Part shown: piece by piece, positions 36,416 through 44,915 of the stretch
Layout: each line of letters begins with the position of its first letter
Position numbering within the stretch: the stretch's first letter is position 1
Source of the DNA: Pseudosulfitobacter koreensis
GTDB taxonomy: Bacteria; Pseudomonadota; Alphaproteobacteria; Rhodobacterales; Rhodobacteraceae
DNA length: 64,000 nt
Reading direction: 5' to 3'
Assembly (NCBI RefSeq): GCF_024733015.1
Contig: NZ_JANKJG010000011.1
Location: 81,408-145,407 of the forward strand
The notes under the pieces: model-generated
Told to the model about the DNA's origin: nothing
What the model saw: only the letters and a program-made list of their open reading frames with translations
Database searches by the model: none
Made by a program: the position numbers and the translations under genes

Positions 36416-37096
36416 TCAACGACGCTGGATCATCCCGCGCAGCCGCGTCCAGCCGCCCGGCACCACGACCAGCGACAGCGCGAAGCCGCAGAAGAACCCG
36501 GCCAGTTCGGCGATCCAGTCGAGGCCCACCTCGAAGAATATCCCGAACAGCAGTTGCAGCCCCATCAGCACGCCGATCAGCGAGAACGCCTGAAGCTGTT
36601 GCGGGCCCGTGCCGGCCAGCTTTTGCCACATCAGGAACGTATAGGCACCGATCAGTCCGTAGACCGCCGGAAACGCGCCGATCAGCCAGGGCGCGTCGGT
36701 CAGCAGCCCGTAGACCACCGCGCCGAAGATCGCCGAGAAGAAGAACACAACGGCCACGGCCAGTTGTCCCATCACCTCGCCCACCAGCTTGCCCAGCGCC
36801 AGCAGGATCACCCCGGCGAAGAGCGTGCCCGAAAAGCCGTTGTTCACGAACGGATAGGTGACGAAGCGCAACAGATGTTCCCACGGGAAAATCGCGTTGG
36901 CCACCATCCAATCGAAAGCCACGCCCGAGAACCCGTAGTCGCGCAGCGCCATAAGCCGCCAGCCGACCGCACCGGGGCCGCCGATATAGCCCGCGTTGCC
37001 CAGCGACAGCACTGCCTCGACCCCCATGATCGCGGCGAACAGCGCCCAGACGACGGGCGGCAAGGGGTTTACGGGGGGCTGCATGTCGTCGTGCAT
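36416..37096 (-). CDS. rhomboid-family protein without catalytic residues (pseudorhomboid)
   Basis: 226 residues with six or so membrane helices and a clear rhomboid layout. The protease active site is lost. The serine motif GASGAVFGLIG reads GAFPAVYGLIG here (residues 140-150, Ser to Phe142, Gly to Pro143). The helix-6 histidine motif HLGG reads ELAG (Glu197). The oxyanion/helix-2 residues of HGGILHLVMN read NNGFSGTLFA. It should therefore not cleave substrates but may still bind membrane proteins. The start at 37096 is behind AAGGAGAG. The intact paralogue is at 60443-61096. Confidence 0.85.
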   Translation of the reverse strand: MHDDMQPPVNPLPPVVWALFAAIMGVEAVLSLGNAGYIGGPGAVGWRLMALRDYGFSGVAFDWMVANAIFPWEHLLRFVTYPFVNNGFSGTLFAGVILLALGKLVGEVMGQLAVAVVFFFSAIFGAVVYGLLTDAPWLIGAFPAVYGLIGAYTFLMWQKLAGTGPQQLQAFSLIGVLMGLQLLFGIFFEVGLDWIAELAGFFCGFALSLVVVPGGWTRLRGMIQRR

Positions 37097-37169
37097 CGGT
37101 GGCTCTCCTTGACGGGACTTTGGCGCATGGGTAAGCCAGCCACGCACGAATGCCCAGAGGGGAACCCAA

Positions 37170-38198
37170 ATGACTGACGCTCCTGCATCGCACTTCACGC
37201 CGCGCGTGTTCTCCGGCATCCAGCCGTCCGGCGGATTGACGCTTGGCAACTATCTGGGGGCGCTCAAGCGGTTCTCGGAGATGCAGGACGAGGGGCGCGA
37301 ATGCATCTTCTGCATGGTCGACCTGCATGCGATCACCGTCTGGCAGGACCCTGACAAGCTGCGCCACAACACGCGCGAGCTGACCGCGGGCTTTATCGCC
37401 TCGGGTGTCGATCCGGAAAAGTCGATCCTGTTCAACCAGTCGGCTGTCCCCGAGCACGCGCAGCTGGCGTGGATCTTCAACACCGTGGCGCGCATGGGCT
37501 GGATGCAGCGCATGACCCAGTGGAAGGACAAGGCGGGCAAGAACGCCGAGAAGGCTTCGCTGGGTCTGTTCGCCTATCCTGCGCTGATGGCCGCCGACAT
37601 CCTGATCTATCACGCGACGCATGTGCCCGTGGGCGAGGATCAGAAACAGCATATCGAGTTGACGCGTGACGTGGCGGCGAAGTTCAACCACGACTATGGC
37701 GTCGATTTCTTTCCGATGACCGAGCCCGTGATCGAAGGGGCGGCGACGCGGGTGATGTCCTTGCGCGACGGGTCCAAGAAGATGTCGAAATCCGACCCTT
37801 CGGACGCCAGCCGCATCAACCTGACCGATGATGCTGACACGATCGCCAAGAAGATCCGCAAGGCCAAGACCGACCCCGACGCCCTGCCCTCCGAGGCGAA
37901 GGGGCTGGAGGACCGCCCGGAGGCACGCAATCTGGTGAACATCTATGCCGCTTTCACCAACCAGAGCATCGATCAGGTTCTGGCCGAGGTCGGAGGCCAG
38001 CAGTTCGGGACGTTCAAGCCGATGCTGGCCGATCTGGCGGTCGCCAAGCTGTCGCCGATCTCGACCGAGATGGCGCGGCTGCTGAATGACACGTCAGAGA
38101 TCGACCGGATTCTGGCGCGCGGGGCCGAGCAGGCGCGCGATATCACGGCGCCGATCCTGAAAAAGACCTATGAGATTGTCGGGCTGGTCGGCGCATAG
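37170..38198 (+). CDS. trpS: tryptophanyl-tRNA synthetase
   Basis: 342 residues, normal for bacterial TrpRS (class Ic). The HIGH-equivalent is [14 protein letters not shown] near the N-terminus, and [10 protein letters not shown] (KMSKS) is near residue 207. [17 protein letters not shown] is the typical Trp-site segment. The start follows GAGGGGAA. A strong hairpin follows the stop. Confidence 0.97.
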   Translation: MTDAPASHFTPRVFSGIQPSGGLTLGNYLGALKRFSEMQDEGRECIFCMVDLHAITVWQDPDKLRHNTRELTAGFIASGVDPEKSILFNQSAVPEHAQLAWIFNTVARMGWMQRMTQWKDKAGKNAEKASLGLFAYPALMAADILIYHATHVPVGEDQKQHIELTRDVAAKFNHDYGVDFFPMTEPVIEGAATRVMSLRDGSKKMSKSDPSDASRINLTDDADTIAKKIRKAKTDPDALPSEAKGLEDRPEARNLVNIYAAFTNQSIDQVLAEVGGQQFGTFKPMLADLAVAKLSPISTEMARLLNDTSEIDRILARGAEQARDITAPILKKTYEIVGLVGA

Positions 38199-38222
38199 GC
38201 CGACAGTTCCCAACGCGAGATT

Positions 38223-38252
38223 AAAGGGCGGGTGCGGCGGCATCCGCCCTTT
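38223..38252 (+). terminator. terminator after trpS
   Basis: AAAGGGCGGGTGC pairs with GCATCCGCCCTTT across a GGCG loop: 13 pairs with one G-U. It ends in TTT. It starts 25 bases after the trpS stop. Confidence 0.8.
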
Positions 38253-38347
38253 GCGCGTCTGTGCACCATCAGTGCGCGACGCCTGACCTTTTGCGCGCGG
38301 GGGCGGCGGGTTATCCTGGCCTTGACCAGACCAACAGGAGGCATCCC

Positions 38348-38833
38348 ATGCCCGGTAAAGTTCCCGCCGACACGCGCGTCGGCCACATTCACCTCAAGGT
38401 GTCCGACCTTGATCGCGCGCTGGCCTTCTATGGCGACGTGCTCGGGTTCACCCTGACGCAGCGCTATGGCGATCAGGCCGCGTTTCTGGCCGCTGGCGGC
38501 TATCACCATCACATCGGCCTGAACACCTGGCATTCGAAGGGTGCGGGCCCTGCCCCGCAGCGTGCGCCGGGGCTTTATCATTCGGCGTTCCTGTTTCCCG
38601 ACCGCGCCAGCCTTGGGGCGGCACTGCAACGTGTCGTGGATGCGGGCATCGCACTCGACGGGGCGGCGGATCATGGCGTGTCCGAGGCGGTCTATCTGCG
38701 TGACCCCGACGGCAATGGCGTCGAGCTTTACCGTGACCGCGACCCCGCCGAGTGGCCGCGCGATGCGGACGGGCAACTTGAGATGGTCAACAGCCCGCTT
38801 GATGTTCAGGCGCTGCTGGCCGAAGCTGGCTGA
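38348..38833 (+). CDS. VOC-family protein (glyoxalase/dioxygenase superfamily)
   Basis: 161 residues. The VOC fold shows HIHLKVSDLDRALAFYGDVLGF (first His ligand), HHHIGLNTWHS (second) and YLRDPDGNGVELYRDR (Glu ligand). It resembles CatE-type extradiol dioxygenase-like proteins. The ATG at 38348 follows AGGAGG at a good distance; an upstream in-frame ATG at 38261 is not family-like. Substrate unknown. An HDAC-like gene follows on the same strand after 79 bases. Confidence 0.85.
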   Translation: MPGKVPADTRVGHIHLKVSDLDRALAFYGDVLGFTLTQRYGDQAAFLAAGGYHHHIGLNTWHSKGAGPAPQRAPGLYHSAFLFPDRASLGAALQRVVDAGIALDGAADHGVSEAVYLRDPDGNGVELYRDRDPAEWPRDADGQLEMVNSPLDVQALLAEAG

Positions 38834-38912
38834 GCCGGAATTTTTCACGCTGCGGTGCATCGACAATCCTGCCCGTCTCGGCCACCCTGCCCCAAAACGG
38901 GAGACGCACACG

Positions 38913-40019
38913 ATGGCCACGGGATTTTTCTGGGACGAACGCACATTCTGGCACGCGGGGGGCAACTATGCGTTTACCCTGCCCATCGGCGGGCTGGTGC
39001 AGCCGCTTGCCGCCGGGGGGCTGCCCGAAAGCCCCGAGACCAAGCGGCGGCTGGTCAACCTGATGAACGTCACCGGACTGATGCGCGCGCTGGACGTGCG
39101 CACGGCGCCCGAAGCCACGACCGAAGACCTGCTGCGCGTCCACCCCAAGGCCTATCTGGACGAGTTCAAGCACAAGTCCGACAACGGCGGCGGCGAGTTG
39201 GGGCTGCGCACGCCCTTTGCCCGTGGCGGATACGAGCTGGCGGCGCTGTCTGCGGGCCTGTCGGTGGCGGCGGTCGAGGCGGTGCTGACGGGTGATCTGC
39301 AAAACGCCTATGCGCTCAGCCGCCCGCCGGGGCATCACTGCCTGCCGGATTTCCCCAACGGGTTCTGTCTGATGGCCAACATCGCCATCGCCATCGAGGC
39401 GGCCAAGGCCAAGGGGCTGGCGGGGCGTGTCGCCGTGCTGGACTGGGACGTGCACCACGGCAATGGCACCGAAGCGATTTTCTATGACCGCGACGACGTG
39501 CTGACCCTCTCGTTCCATCAGGAGGGGAATTACCCACTGGACACCGGTGCGCTGGCCGACCGGGGCAAGGGTGCTGGCGAGGGCTACAACATCAACCTGC
39601 CGCTGCCTGCGGGCGCGGGGCACACCGCCTATCTGCATGCGATGGACCGCGTGGCGATCCCCGCGATCCGCAATTTTGCGCCCGACATCATCATCATCGC
39701 CAGCGGCTACGATGCCTCCGTCGTCGATCCGCTGGCGCGTATGCAGGCGACCGCCGACACGTTCCGGCAGATGACGCTGCGGGTCAAGGATCTGGCAGCC
39801 GACATCTGCGGCGGCAAGCTGGTGCTGGTCCACGAGGGCGGCTATTCCGAGGCCTACGTGCCCTTCTGCGCCCATGCGGCGATCGAGGCATTGTCGGGCA
39901 GCGACATCACCGCCCCCGATCCCTTTGGCGAAGCCTTTGTCATCCGCCAGCCCGGACCCCGGTTCGACGCCTTCCTGATCGGCGAGATCGACCATATGGC
40001 CGAGACGCTGGGGCGATGA
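38913..40019 (+). CDS. class II histone-deacetylase-family amidohydrolase
   Basis: 368 residues of the HDAC/acetylpolyamine amidohydrolase family. The catalytic histidine pair is in RPPGHHCLPDFPNGFC. The zinc ligands are in DWDVHHGNGTE and in the later GYDASVVDPL, and the catalytic Tyr is in GGYSEAY. Bacterial members deacetylate polyamines or other small amides, or protein lysines. The start at 38913 gives MATGFFWDERTFWH, which matches the family beginning. Confidence 0.9.
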   Translation: MATGFFWDERTFWHAGGNYAFTLPIGGLVQPLAAGGLPESPETKRRLVNLMNVTGLMRALDVRTAPEATTEDLLRVHPKAYLDEFKHKSDNGGGELGLRTPFARGGYELAALSAGLSVAAVEAVLTGDLQNAYALSRPPGHHCLPDFPNGFCLMANIAIAIEAAKAKGLAGRVAVLDWDVHHGNGTEAIFYDRDDVLTLSFHQEGNYPLDTGALADRGKGAGEGYNINLPLPAGAGHTAYLHAMDRVAIPAIRNFAPDIIIIASGYDASVVDPLARMQATADTFRQMTLRVKDLAADICGGKLVLVHEGGYSEAYVPFCAHAAIEALSGSDITAPDPFGEAFVIRQPGPRFDAFLIGEIDHMAETLGR

Positions 40020-40095
40020 TATCGCACAGCGCCCCTTGACGGCGTGGCCTGCAATGACAACATGCAAACCAACCCAATGTAAAAGATCTTAACAT

Positions 40096-40674
40096 ATGCC
40101 CGAGTCCGATATCGCCGCCCTGAATTTCCTGCACACGCGCCGGTCGCGCCCGGCCAAGACGCTGGCGATGCCGGTGCCCGACCGTGCCGACCTGGAACAG
40201 TTGCTGACCGCCGCCGCACGCACGCCGGATCATGGCAAGCTTGAGCCGTGGCGGTTCATCGTCGTTGAGAAGACCGCGATGCCGCGTCTGGCCGATCTGG
40301 CGGAAACCCGTGGCAAGGTGCTGGGGCTGGACCCTGAAGACATCGGCAAGGGCCGCAGCCAGTTCGACATGGGTCATCTGGCCGTCGCCGTGATCGAGGT
40401 GCATGTGCCTTCGCCCACGATCCCGGCGCTGGAGCAGACCTATTCCGCCGGTGCGGTCTGCCTGTCGTTGCTGAATGCGGCATTGGCGGCGGGCTGGGGC
40501 GCGAACTGGTTGTCGGGCTGGCCCAGCCATGACCGTGTGTTCATGCAGGAAGCCTTTGCCCTTAAGGACAATGAACGCATCGCCGGGCTGATCCACATCG
40601 GCACGGAAACCACGGCACCGCCCGACCGCCCGCGCCCCGATATCGCGGCCAAGACCACATGGCTGTCAGAATGA
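40096..40674 (+). CDS. nitroreductase-family flavoprotein
   Basis: 192 residues. FMN-binding RRSRPAK near the N-terminus (RRS motif), the AARTPDHGKLEPWRFIVV segment, and GAVCLSLLNAALAAGWGANWLSGW near 140 are typical of NfsB/YdjA-like oxidoreductases. The natural substrate is unknown. Its stop overlaps the start of the next gene (ATGA). Confidence 0.88.
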   Translation: MPESDIAALNFLHTRRSRPAKTLAMPVPDRADLEQLLTAAARTPDHGKLEPWRFIVVEKTAMPRLADLAETRGKVLGLDPEDIGKGRSQFDMGHLAVAVIEVHVPSPTIPALEQTYSAGAVCLSLLNAALAAGWGANWLSGWPSHDRVFMQEAFALKDNERIAGLIHIGTETTAPPDRPRPDIAAKTTWLSE

Positions 40675-41411
40675 TCATCGCGTCTTTTTTCGCCGCCCTG
40701 GGCCAGATCGGCGATCCGCGCTTTCGGCGGGTGCTGCTGTTGGGCATCGCTCTGACGCTGGCGCTGCTGGTGGCCTTTACCACGGGGCTGGTCTGGGTGG
40801 TCGATGCGCTGACCGCAGACAGCATTGACGCGCCCGTCGTGGGCGAGATCACCTGGCTGGACGATATCCTGAGCTGGGGATCGGTCTTTTTGATGCTGTT
40901 CCTGTCGATCTTCCTGATGGTGCCCGTGGCCTCCGCCATCACGTCGATGTTTCTCGACGAGGTGGCGCAGGCCGTGGAGGACCGCCATTACCCCGACCTG
41001 CCGCCCGCGACCCCCGTGCCCTTCGGCGATGCGGTGCGCGATACGGTCAACTTCCTTGGCGTATTGATCGCGGCCAACATTCTGGCGATCATCGTTTACG
41101 TGATCCTGACCTTCATGTTCATGCCGTTCCTGGCGCCGCTGGTGTTCTGGACGCTGAACGGGTTCCTGCTGGGCCGTGAATACTTCACGCTGGCCGCGAT
41201 GCGCCGTGTCGGGCGCGAACGGGCGCGCAACCTGCGCAGCCAGCACAGCGGGACCATCTTTATCGCCGGATTTCTGATGGCGGTCCCGCTGTCAGTGCCG
41301 CTGGTCAACCTGATGATCCCGATCATCGGCGCCGCGACGTTTACCCATCTGTTCCATCGGTTGCAGCCGGAGGGCCCATGCGATCGAACCAGTCGATATC
41401 GCGCAGGCTGA
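40671..41411 (+). CDS. EI24/CysZ-like membrane protein
   Basis: 246 residues with about four long membrane helices and the EI24-family segment VFWTLNGFLLGREYFTLAAMRR. CysZ imports sulfate in enterobacteria; homologues outside them are of uncertain function. I take the ATG at 40671, overlapping the nitroreductase stop; an ATG 12 bases upstream is also possible. The last 71 bases overlap the 3' end of the convergent DUF1467 gene. Confidence 0.8.
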   Translation: MIIASFFAALGQIGDPRFRRVLLLGIALTLALLVAFTTGLVWVVDALTADSIDAPVVGEITWLDDILSWGSVFLMLFLSIFLMVPVASAITSMFLDEVAQAVEDRHYPDLPPATPVPFGDAVRDTVNFLGVLIAANILAIIVYVILTFMFMPFLAPLVFWTLNGFLLGREYFTLAAMRRVGRERARNLRSQHSGTIFIAGFLMAVPLSVPLVNLMIPIIGAATFTHLFHRLQPEGPCDRTSRYRAG

Positions 41412-41637
41412 TCACGCCCGACAGGATGATGCCCGCGACGATGGCCCAGATCACCACGGAGGCCCCTGTGGTGATCCACGCTTTTTTCTTGAGGTTGTGC
41501 ACCTCGGGCGCGCCGGAATGCGTGCCGGGCACGATCTTGCCTGCGTCCCCTTGGGTCTGCACGCGGATCGGCAGCACGATCAGGAACGTCATGAACCAGA
41601 TCACGGCATAGAGGACCAGTGCGGATGTAATGCCCAT
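41341..41637 (-). CDS. DUF1467 family membrane protein
   Basis: 98 residues, with two membrane helices (about 5-25 and 53-75). The N-terminus MGITSALVLYAVIWFMTFLIVLPIRVQTQGD is characteristic of DUF1467. It sits directly after mce (its ATG shares one base with the mce stop), a neighbourhood I recall in other Rhodobacterales. No function is known. Its 3' end runs 71 bases into the convergent cysZ-like gene. Confidence 0.85.
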   Translation of the reverse strand: MGITSALVLYAVIWFMTFLIVLPIRVQTQGDAGKIVPGTHSGAPEVHNLKKKAWITTGASVVIWAIVAGIILSGVISLRDIDWFDRMGPPAATDGTDG

Positions 41638-42041
41638 CAGACTTGCTCGAGCTCTGTCAGGGTGCCGTTCATGTCCTTGGGGTGCAGGAAGATCACCGGC
41701 TTGCCGTGCGCGCCGATCCTTGGTTCTCCGTCGCCCAGAACCCGCAGGCCGCTGGCCTGAAGGTGGTCGCGCGCGGCGATGATGTCCTCGACCTCGTAGC
41801 AGACGTGGTGAATGCCGCCCGCGGGGTTCTTGTCCAGAAACCCCTGGATCGGGCTGTTTTCGCCCAAGGGATGCAGCAATTCGATCTTGGTGTTGGGCAG
41901 TTCGATGAACACCACTGTCACGCCGTGGTCAGGTTCGTCCTGCGGCGCGCCGACCTTGGCGCCCAGCGCATTGCGGTATTGTTCCGATGCAGCGTCAAGA
42001 TCCGGCACTGCGATGGCGACGTGGTTGAGACGTCCGATCAT
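41637..42041 (-). CDS. mce: methylmalonyl-CoA epimerase
   Basis: 134 residues, normal length. It interconverts (2R)- and (2S)-methylmalonyl-CoA, needed for propionyl-CoA use and for the ethylmalonyl-CoA pathway of many Rhodobacterales. It is a VOC fold with metal ligands in RLNHVAIAVPDL (His), HHVCYEVED (His) and TLTELEQV (Glu). It is co-transcribed with the DUF1467 gene. Confidence 0.93.
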   Translation of the reverse strand: MIGRLNHVAIAVPDLDAASEQYRNALGAKVGAPQDEPDHGVTVVFIELPNTKIELLHPLGENSPIQGFLDKNPAGGIHHVCYEVEDIIAARDHLQASGLRVLGDGEPRIGAHGKPVIFLHPKDMNGTLTELEQV

Positions 42042-42131
42042 ATCAAATCTCCTTGGTAGGTGTTGGTGCTGTTATGCGCAGCTTGGGATTGGGGCGCAAG
42101 GGACGCACCGACGCAGGGGGGCATCGCGATG

Positions 42132-42146
42132 TTAACGCCCTGTTAG
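42132..42146. promoter_or_regulatory. CtrA-like site upstream of the response regulator
   Basis: TTAA CGCCCTG TTAG differs from TTAA-N7-TTAA at the last base. It lies 47 bases before the start codon of the orphan response regulator, in the divergent gap with mce. Confidence 0.35.
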
Positions 42147-42193
42147 GCAAGCCGGGCTACCTTGAGAATCGTAGAACCTGAGAGGCTGCGGAC

Positions 42194-42913
42194 ATGGACA
42201 CCATCGACCCCTTCAAACCCCACCTGCCGATGCCCACCTCTGCGCGGCCCTTGCTGGGGCTTACGGTTCTCGCGGTCGAGGACAGCCGCTTTGCCTGCGA
42301 GGCGCTGCGCCTTTTGTGCCTGCGCAGCGGTGCGCGGATCAGGCGGGCCGACAGTCTGCGTGCCGCACGGCGACATTTGCAGGTCTACCGCCCCACCATC
42401 GTCATCATCGACCTGGGCCTGCCCGATGGCAACGGCATGGACCTGATCGAGGCACTGGCCGCCGCCAGCCCGCGCCCCGAGGTGATCATAGGCACCTCTG
42501 GCGACAGCTTTGGCGTCGATGCAGCCCTTGCCGCCGGTGCAGACGGTTTTTTCGAGAAACCGATCACCTCGCTGGGCGTTTTCCAGACCAAGATCCTGTC
42601 GCTGCTGCCTGCGGATCGCTGCCCCGACGGCCCGCGCAGCGTCTCGACCGAGGAAGTACATCCCGATCCCATCGCCTTTCAGGACGACATGGCGCATGTG
42701 GCTGACGTGATGGAAGACCACCACGACGACAGAACCCTGGACTATGTGGCGCAGTTCCTGTCCGGCGTCGCCCGCAGCGCCAGTGACAGCCCGCTTGAGA
42801 AAGCCGCCGAGGCGGTGGCGCGCAAACGCGCAGCGGGCCAATCCGCAGTGTCGGAGGCCGCGATACTGGCGGGGATGGTGCACGACCGCCTGACCCAGCG
42901 CATCGCGATCTGA
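42194..42913 (+). CDS. orphan response regulator (REC plus uncharacterised C-terminus)
   Basis: 239 residues. The REC domain (about 22-135) has acidic VEDS, phosphoacceptor Asp in VIIDLGLPDG, Thr/Ser in GTSGD and Lys in EKPIT. The C-terminal 100 residues (HVADVMEDHHDDRTLDYVAQFL...) are helical and match no DNA-binding domain I know; a phosphotransfer or anti-sigma-like output is possible. No kinase gene is nearby. GAGAGG precedes the start. Confidence 0.85.
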   Translation: MDTIDPFKPHLPMPTSARPLLGLTVLAVEDSRFACEALRLLCLRSGARIRRADSLRAARRHLQVYRPTIVIIDLGLPDGNGMDLIEALAAASPRPEVIIGTSGDSFGVDAALAAGADGFFEKPITSLGVFQTKILSLLPADRCPDGPRSVSTEEVHPDPIAFQDDMAHVADVMEDHHDDRTLDYVAQFLSGVARSASDSPLEKAAEAVARKRAAGQSAVSEAAILAGMVHDRLTQRIAI

Positions 42914-42927
42914 CCGTTAGCGGAGGC

Positions 42928-43653
42928 CTACAGTGAGGGGTCGCTTGCAACCCGCACCAAGGCGGTCAGGTCTGAAAGACGCTCGATCTGGTGGCCGTTC
43001 TCGTCGAAGTTCGCAGGGTCAAGCCAGACCCGGAACGCCTCTTTCAACGCGGGCCATTCGGCGTCGATGGCGGCAAACCACGCCGTGTCGCGGTTGCGCC
43101 CCTTGTAGACGGTGGCCTGCCGAAACACCCCTTCGAAGCTTAGGCCCAGACGTTGCCCGGCCCGACGCGACGGCACATTCAGCGCGTCGCATTTCCATTC
43201 GAACCGGCGATATCCGGCCTCGAATGCCCATTGCAGGGTCAGGAACAAGGCTTCGGTGGCGACGGGCGTGCGCTGCAGCGTCGGGGCAAAGTTGATGTGC
43301 CCCACCTCAATCGACCCCGCCGACGGGTCAATGCGCAACAGGCTGAGCACCCCGTCGTAATGGCCGGTTTCCAGATCGCGGACGGCATAGAACACCGGAT
43401 CGCCATTCCCTGCCACGCCCTGCACCCAGCGGTGATACTGGGCCGAGGATGAAAACGGGCCATAGGGCAGATAATCCCATACATGATCCTCGCCCTGATA
43501 GGCGCGAAACAGGCGGGCCGCGTGTTTGTCCGCATCCAGCGGCTCAAGCGCTGCATAACGCCCCTTCATCGAGACCCCGTGGGGCACTGGCGGAGGGGAC
43601 CAGTCGGGCACCGGTGCGCCGAACTGCGGACTGTCTGATCGGCGAATGTTCAT
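42928..43653 (-). CDS. GNAT-family N-acetyltransferase (RimJ/RimL-like)
   Basis: 241 residues. It resembles the Acetyltransf_3 group: LEPLDADKHAARLFRAY near the N-terminus, IEVGHINFAPTLQRTPVATEALFL as the acetyl-CoA region, and RFEWKCDALNVPSRRAGQRLGLSFEGVFRQ near residue 180. It probably acetylates an amino group on a protein or small molecule. ATG at 43653 chosen; a longer in-frame start at 43695 is less family-like. Confidence 0.88.
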   Translation of the reverse strand: MNIRRSDSPQFGAPVPDWSPPPVPHGVSMKGRYAALEPLDADKHAARLFRAYQGEDHVWDYLPYGPFSSSAQYHRWVQGVAGNGDPVFYAVRDLETGHYDGVLSLLRIDPSAGSIEVGHINFAPTLQRTPVATEALFLTLQWAFEAGYRRFEWKCDALNVPSRRAGQRLGLSFEGVFRQATVYKGRNRDTAWFAAIDAEWPALKEAFRVWLDPANFDENGHQIERLSDLTALVRVASDPSL

Positions 43654-43701
43654 ATCCCGATCTATAGGCGGATCAGGGCTGAGCGCCAAGCGCAATCAGG
43701 C

Positions 43702-44904
43702 TCAGAGCAGGAGGCCGGGATCGCGGCCCATGTCGAGACCGGGGAAGATCACCCGCTCAAGCGTCGCCCGATCCAGCCCGGTCATCGCCCGCATGATCCA
43801 CGCCGCGTGGGCGCGCACGTCGCGTGTCGGCATCAGATCGCGGTTCTGATAAAGATCCGGCTCGTCCAGCCCCGGCCAGTCGGCATGAACCTTGCCGCCC
43901 CGGATCGCCCCGCCCGCCATCACCATCAGCCCGCCGGTGCCGTGATCGGTGCCTTGGGTTCCGTTCTCGCGCGCGGTGCGGCCAAATTCGGTCATTGCCA
44001 CGACGGCGGTCTTGGCCCAGACGGGGTCGGTCAGCTCTTGTTTCAGATGCACCAGCGTGTCGGCCAATGTGCCCAGCGCCCCCTTCAGACTGCGGTGCTG
44101 CGCGCGGTGCGTGTCCCATCCGTTCAGCGAGAATGACGCCACCCGCGCGTCCTCGCGCAGGCGCTTTGCGGCAAATTCTGCGATCTTCAGGTGCGTGCCG
44201 CCCTTGCGGGCCTGCTGCATGTCCCGCGCCATGTTGCCCGACGTCGCGGGCGTATCCACTGCAGACAGCAGCGCCGCCTCGGCCAGTGCCGCGTGCATCG
44301 CGGGATCGCTCTCCGAGACCATGGCCAGCAGCCGCTCTGCCTGCGGGCTGAGGCTCAGCGTCGCTTCGGGTGTCCAGTTCGCGACGGGCGCCTTGCCCCT
44401 CAGGATCGGCAAGTCGCCCAGTCCGATGGCATAGGCCGTGTCGGCGGTGACACCCGGCACCTCCTGCAGCATTCGGTTCAGCCAGCCGTCGCGCACGCCG
44501 CCCTGCAGGGTGTCGGTCCCCGCCTCGAGCAGATCCTGACCGTCGAAATGGCTGCGCTTGTCGCGGTAGGGGGTGCTGACCGCATGGGCAAACCCCAGCT
44601 CTCCTGCCTGCCACATCGGTGCCAGCGCCTGCAGTCCGGGGTGCAGCGCAAAGAAGCCGTCCAGATCCAGCGCGCCGTTCTGCGGCCCGCCGACGAGGCT
44701 GCCGCGCAGCCCGGCATAGGCGGGATCGCCGTAGGGTTGCACCGCGTCCAGCCCGTCCATCGCGCCGCGCAGGAGGATGACGACCAGCCGTCTGTTCCAG
44801 GGGGCGGCGGCGAAGGTGACCGGCGTCAGCAGCGGGCTGGCCGCAAGTGAACAGCCCAGGACCGCCGAGCGGGTCAGGAAAAAGCGGCGCGAAAGATCGG
44901 TCAT
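43702..44904 (-). CDS. DUF1501 protein, Tat-exported
   Basis: 400 residues. The twin-arginine signal SRRFFLTRSAVLGCSLAAS is at the N-terminus. The mature chain has the alkaline-phosphatase-like DUF1501 core: LVVILLRGAMDGLDAVQP, GWDTHRAQH and VVAMTEFGRTARENG, with DHGTGGLMVMAGG. It is nearly always found next to a DUF1800 gene, as here with an 11-base gap. The function is unknown; periplasmic location is inferred from the Tat signal. Confidence 0.9.
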   Translation of the reverse strand: MTDLSRRFFLTRSAVLGCSLAASPLLTPVTFAAAPWNRRLVVILLRGAMDGLDAVQPYGDPAYAGLRGSLVGGPQNGALDLDGFFALHPGLQALAPMWQAGELGFAHAVSTPYRDKRSHFDGQDLLEAGTDTLQGGVRDGWLNRMLQEVPGVTADTAYAIGLGDLPILRGKAPVANWTPEATLSLSPQAERLLAMVSESDPAMHAALAEAALLSAVDTPATSGNMARDMQQARKGGTHLKIAEFAAKRLREDARVASFSLNGWDTHRAQHRSLKGALGTLADTLVHLKQELTDPVWAKTAVVAMTEFGRTARENGTQGTDHGTGGLMVMAGGAIRGGKVHADWPGLDEPDLYQNRDLMPTRDVRAHAAWIMRAMTGLDRATLERVIFPGLDMGRDPGLLL

Positions 44905-44915
44905 GGCGGCGGCTC

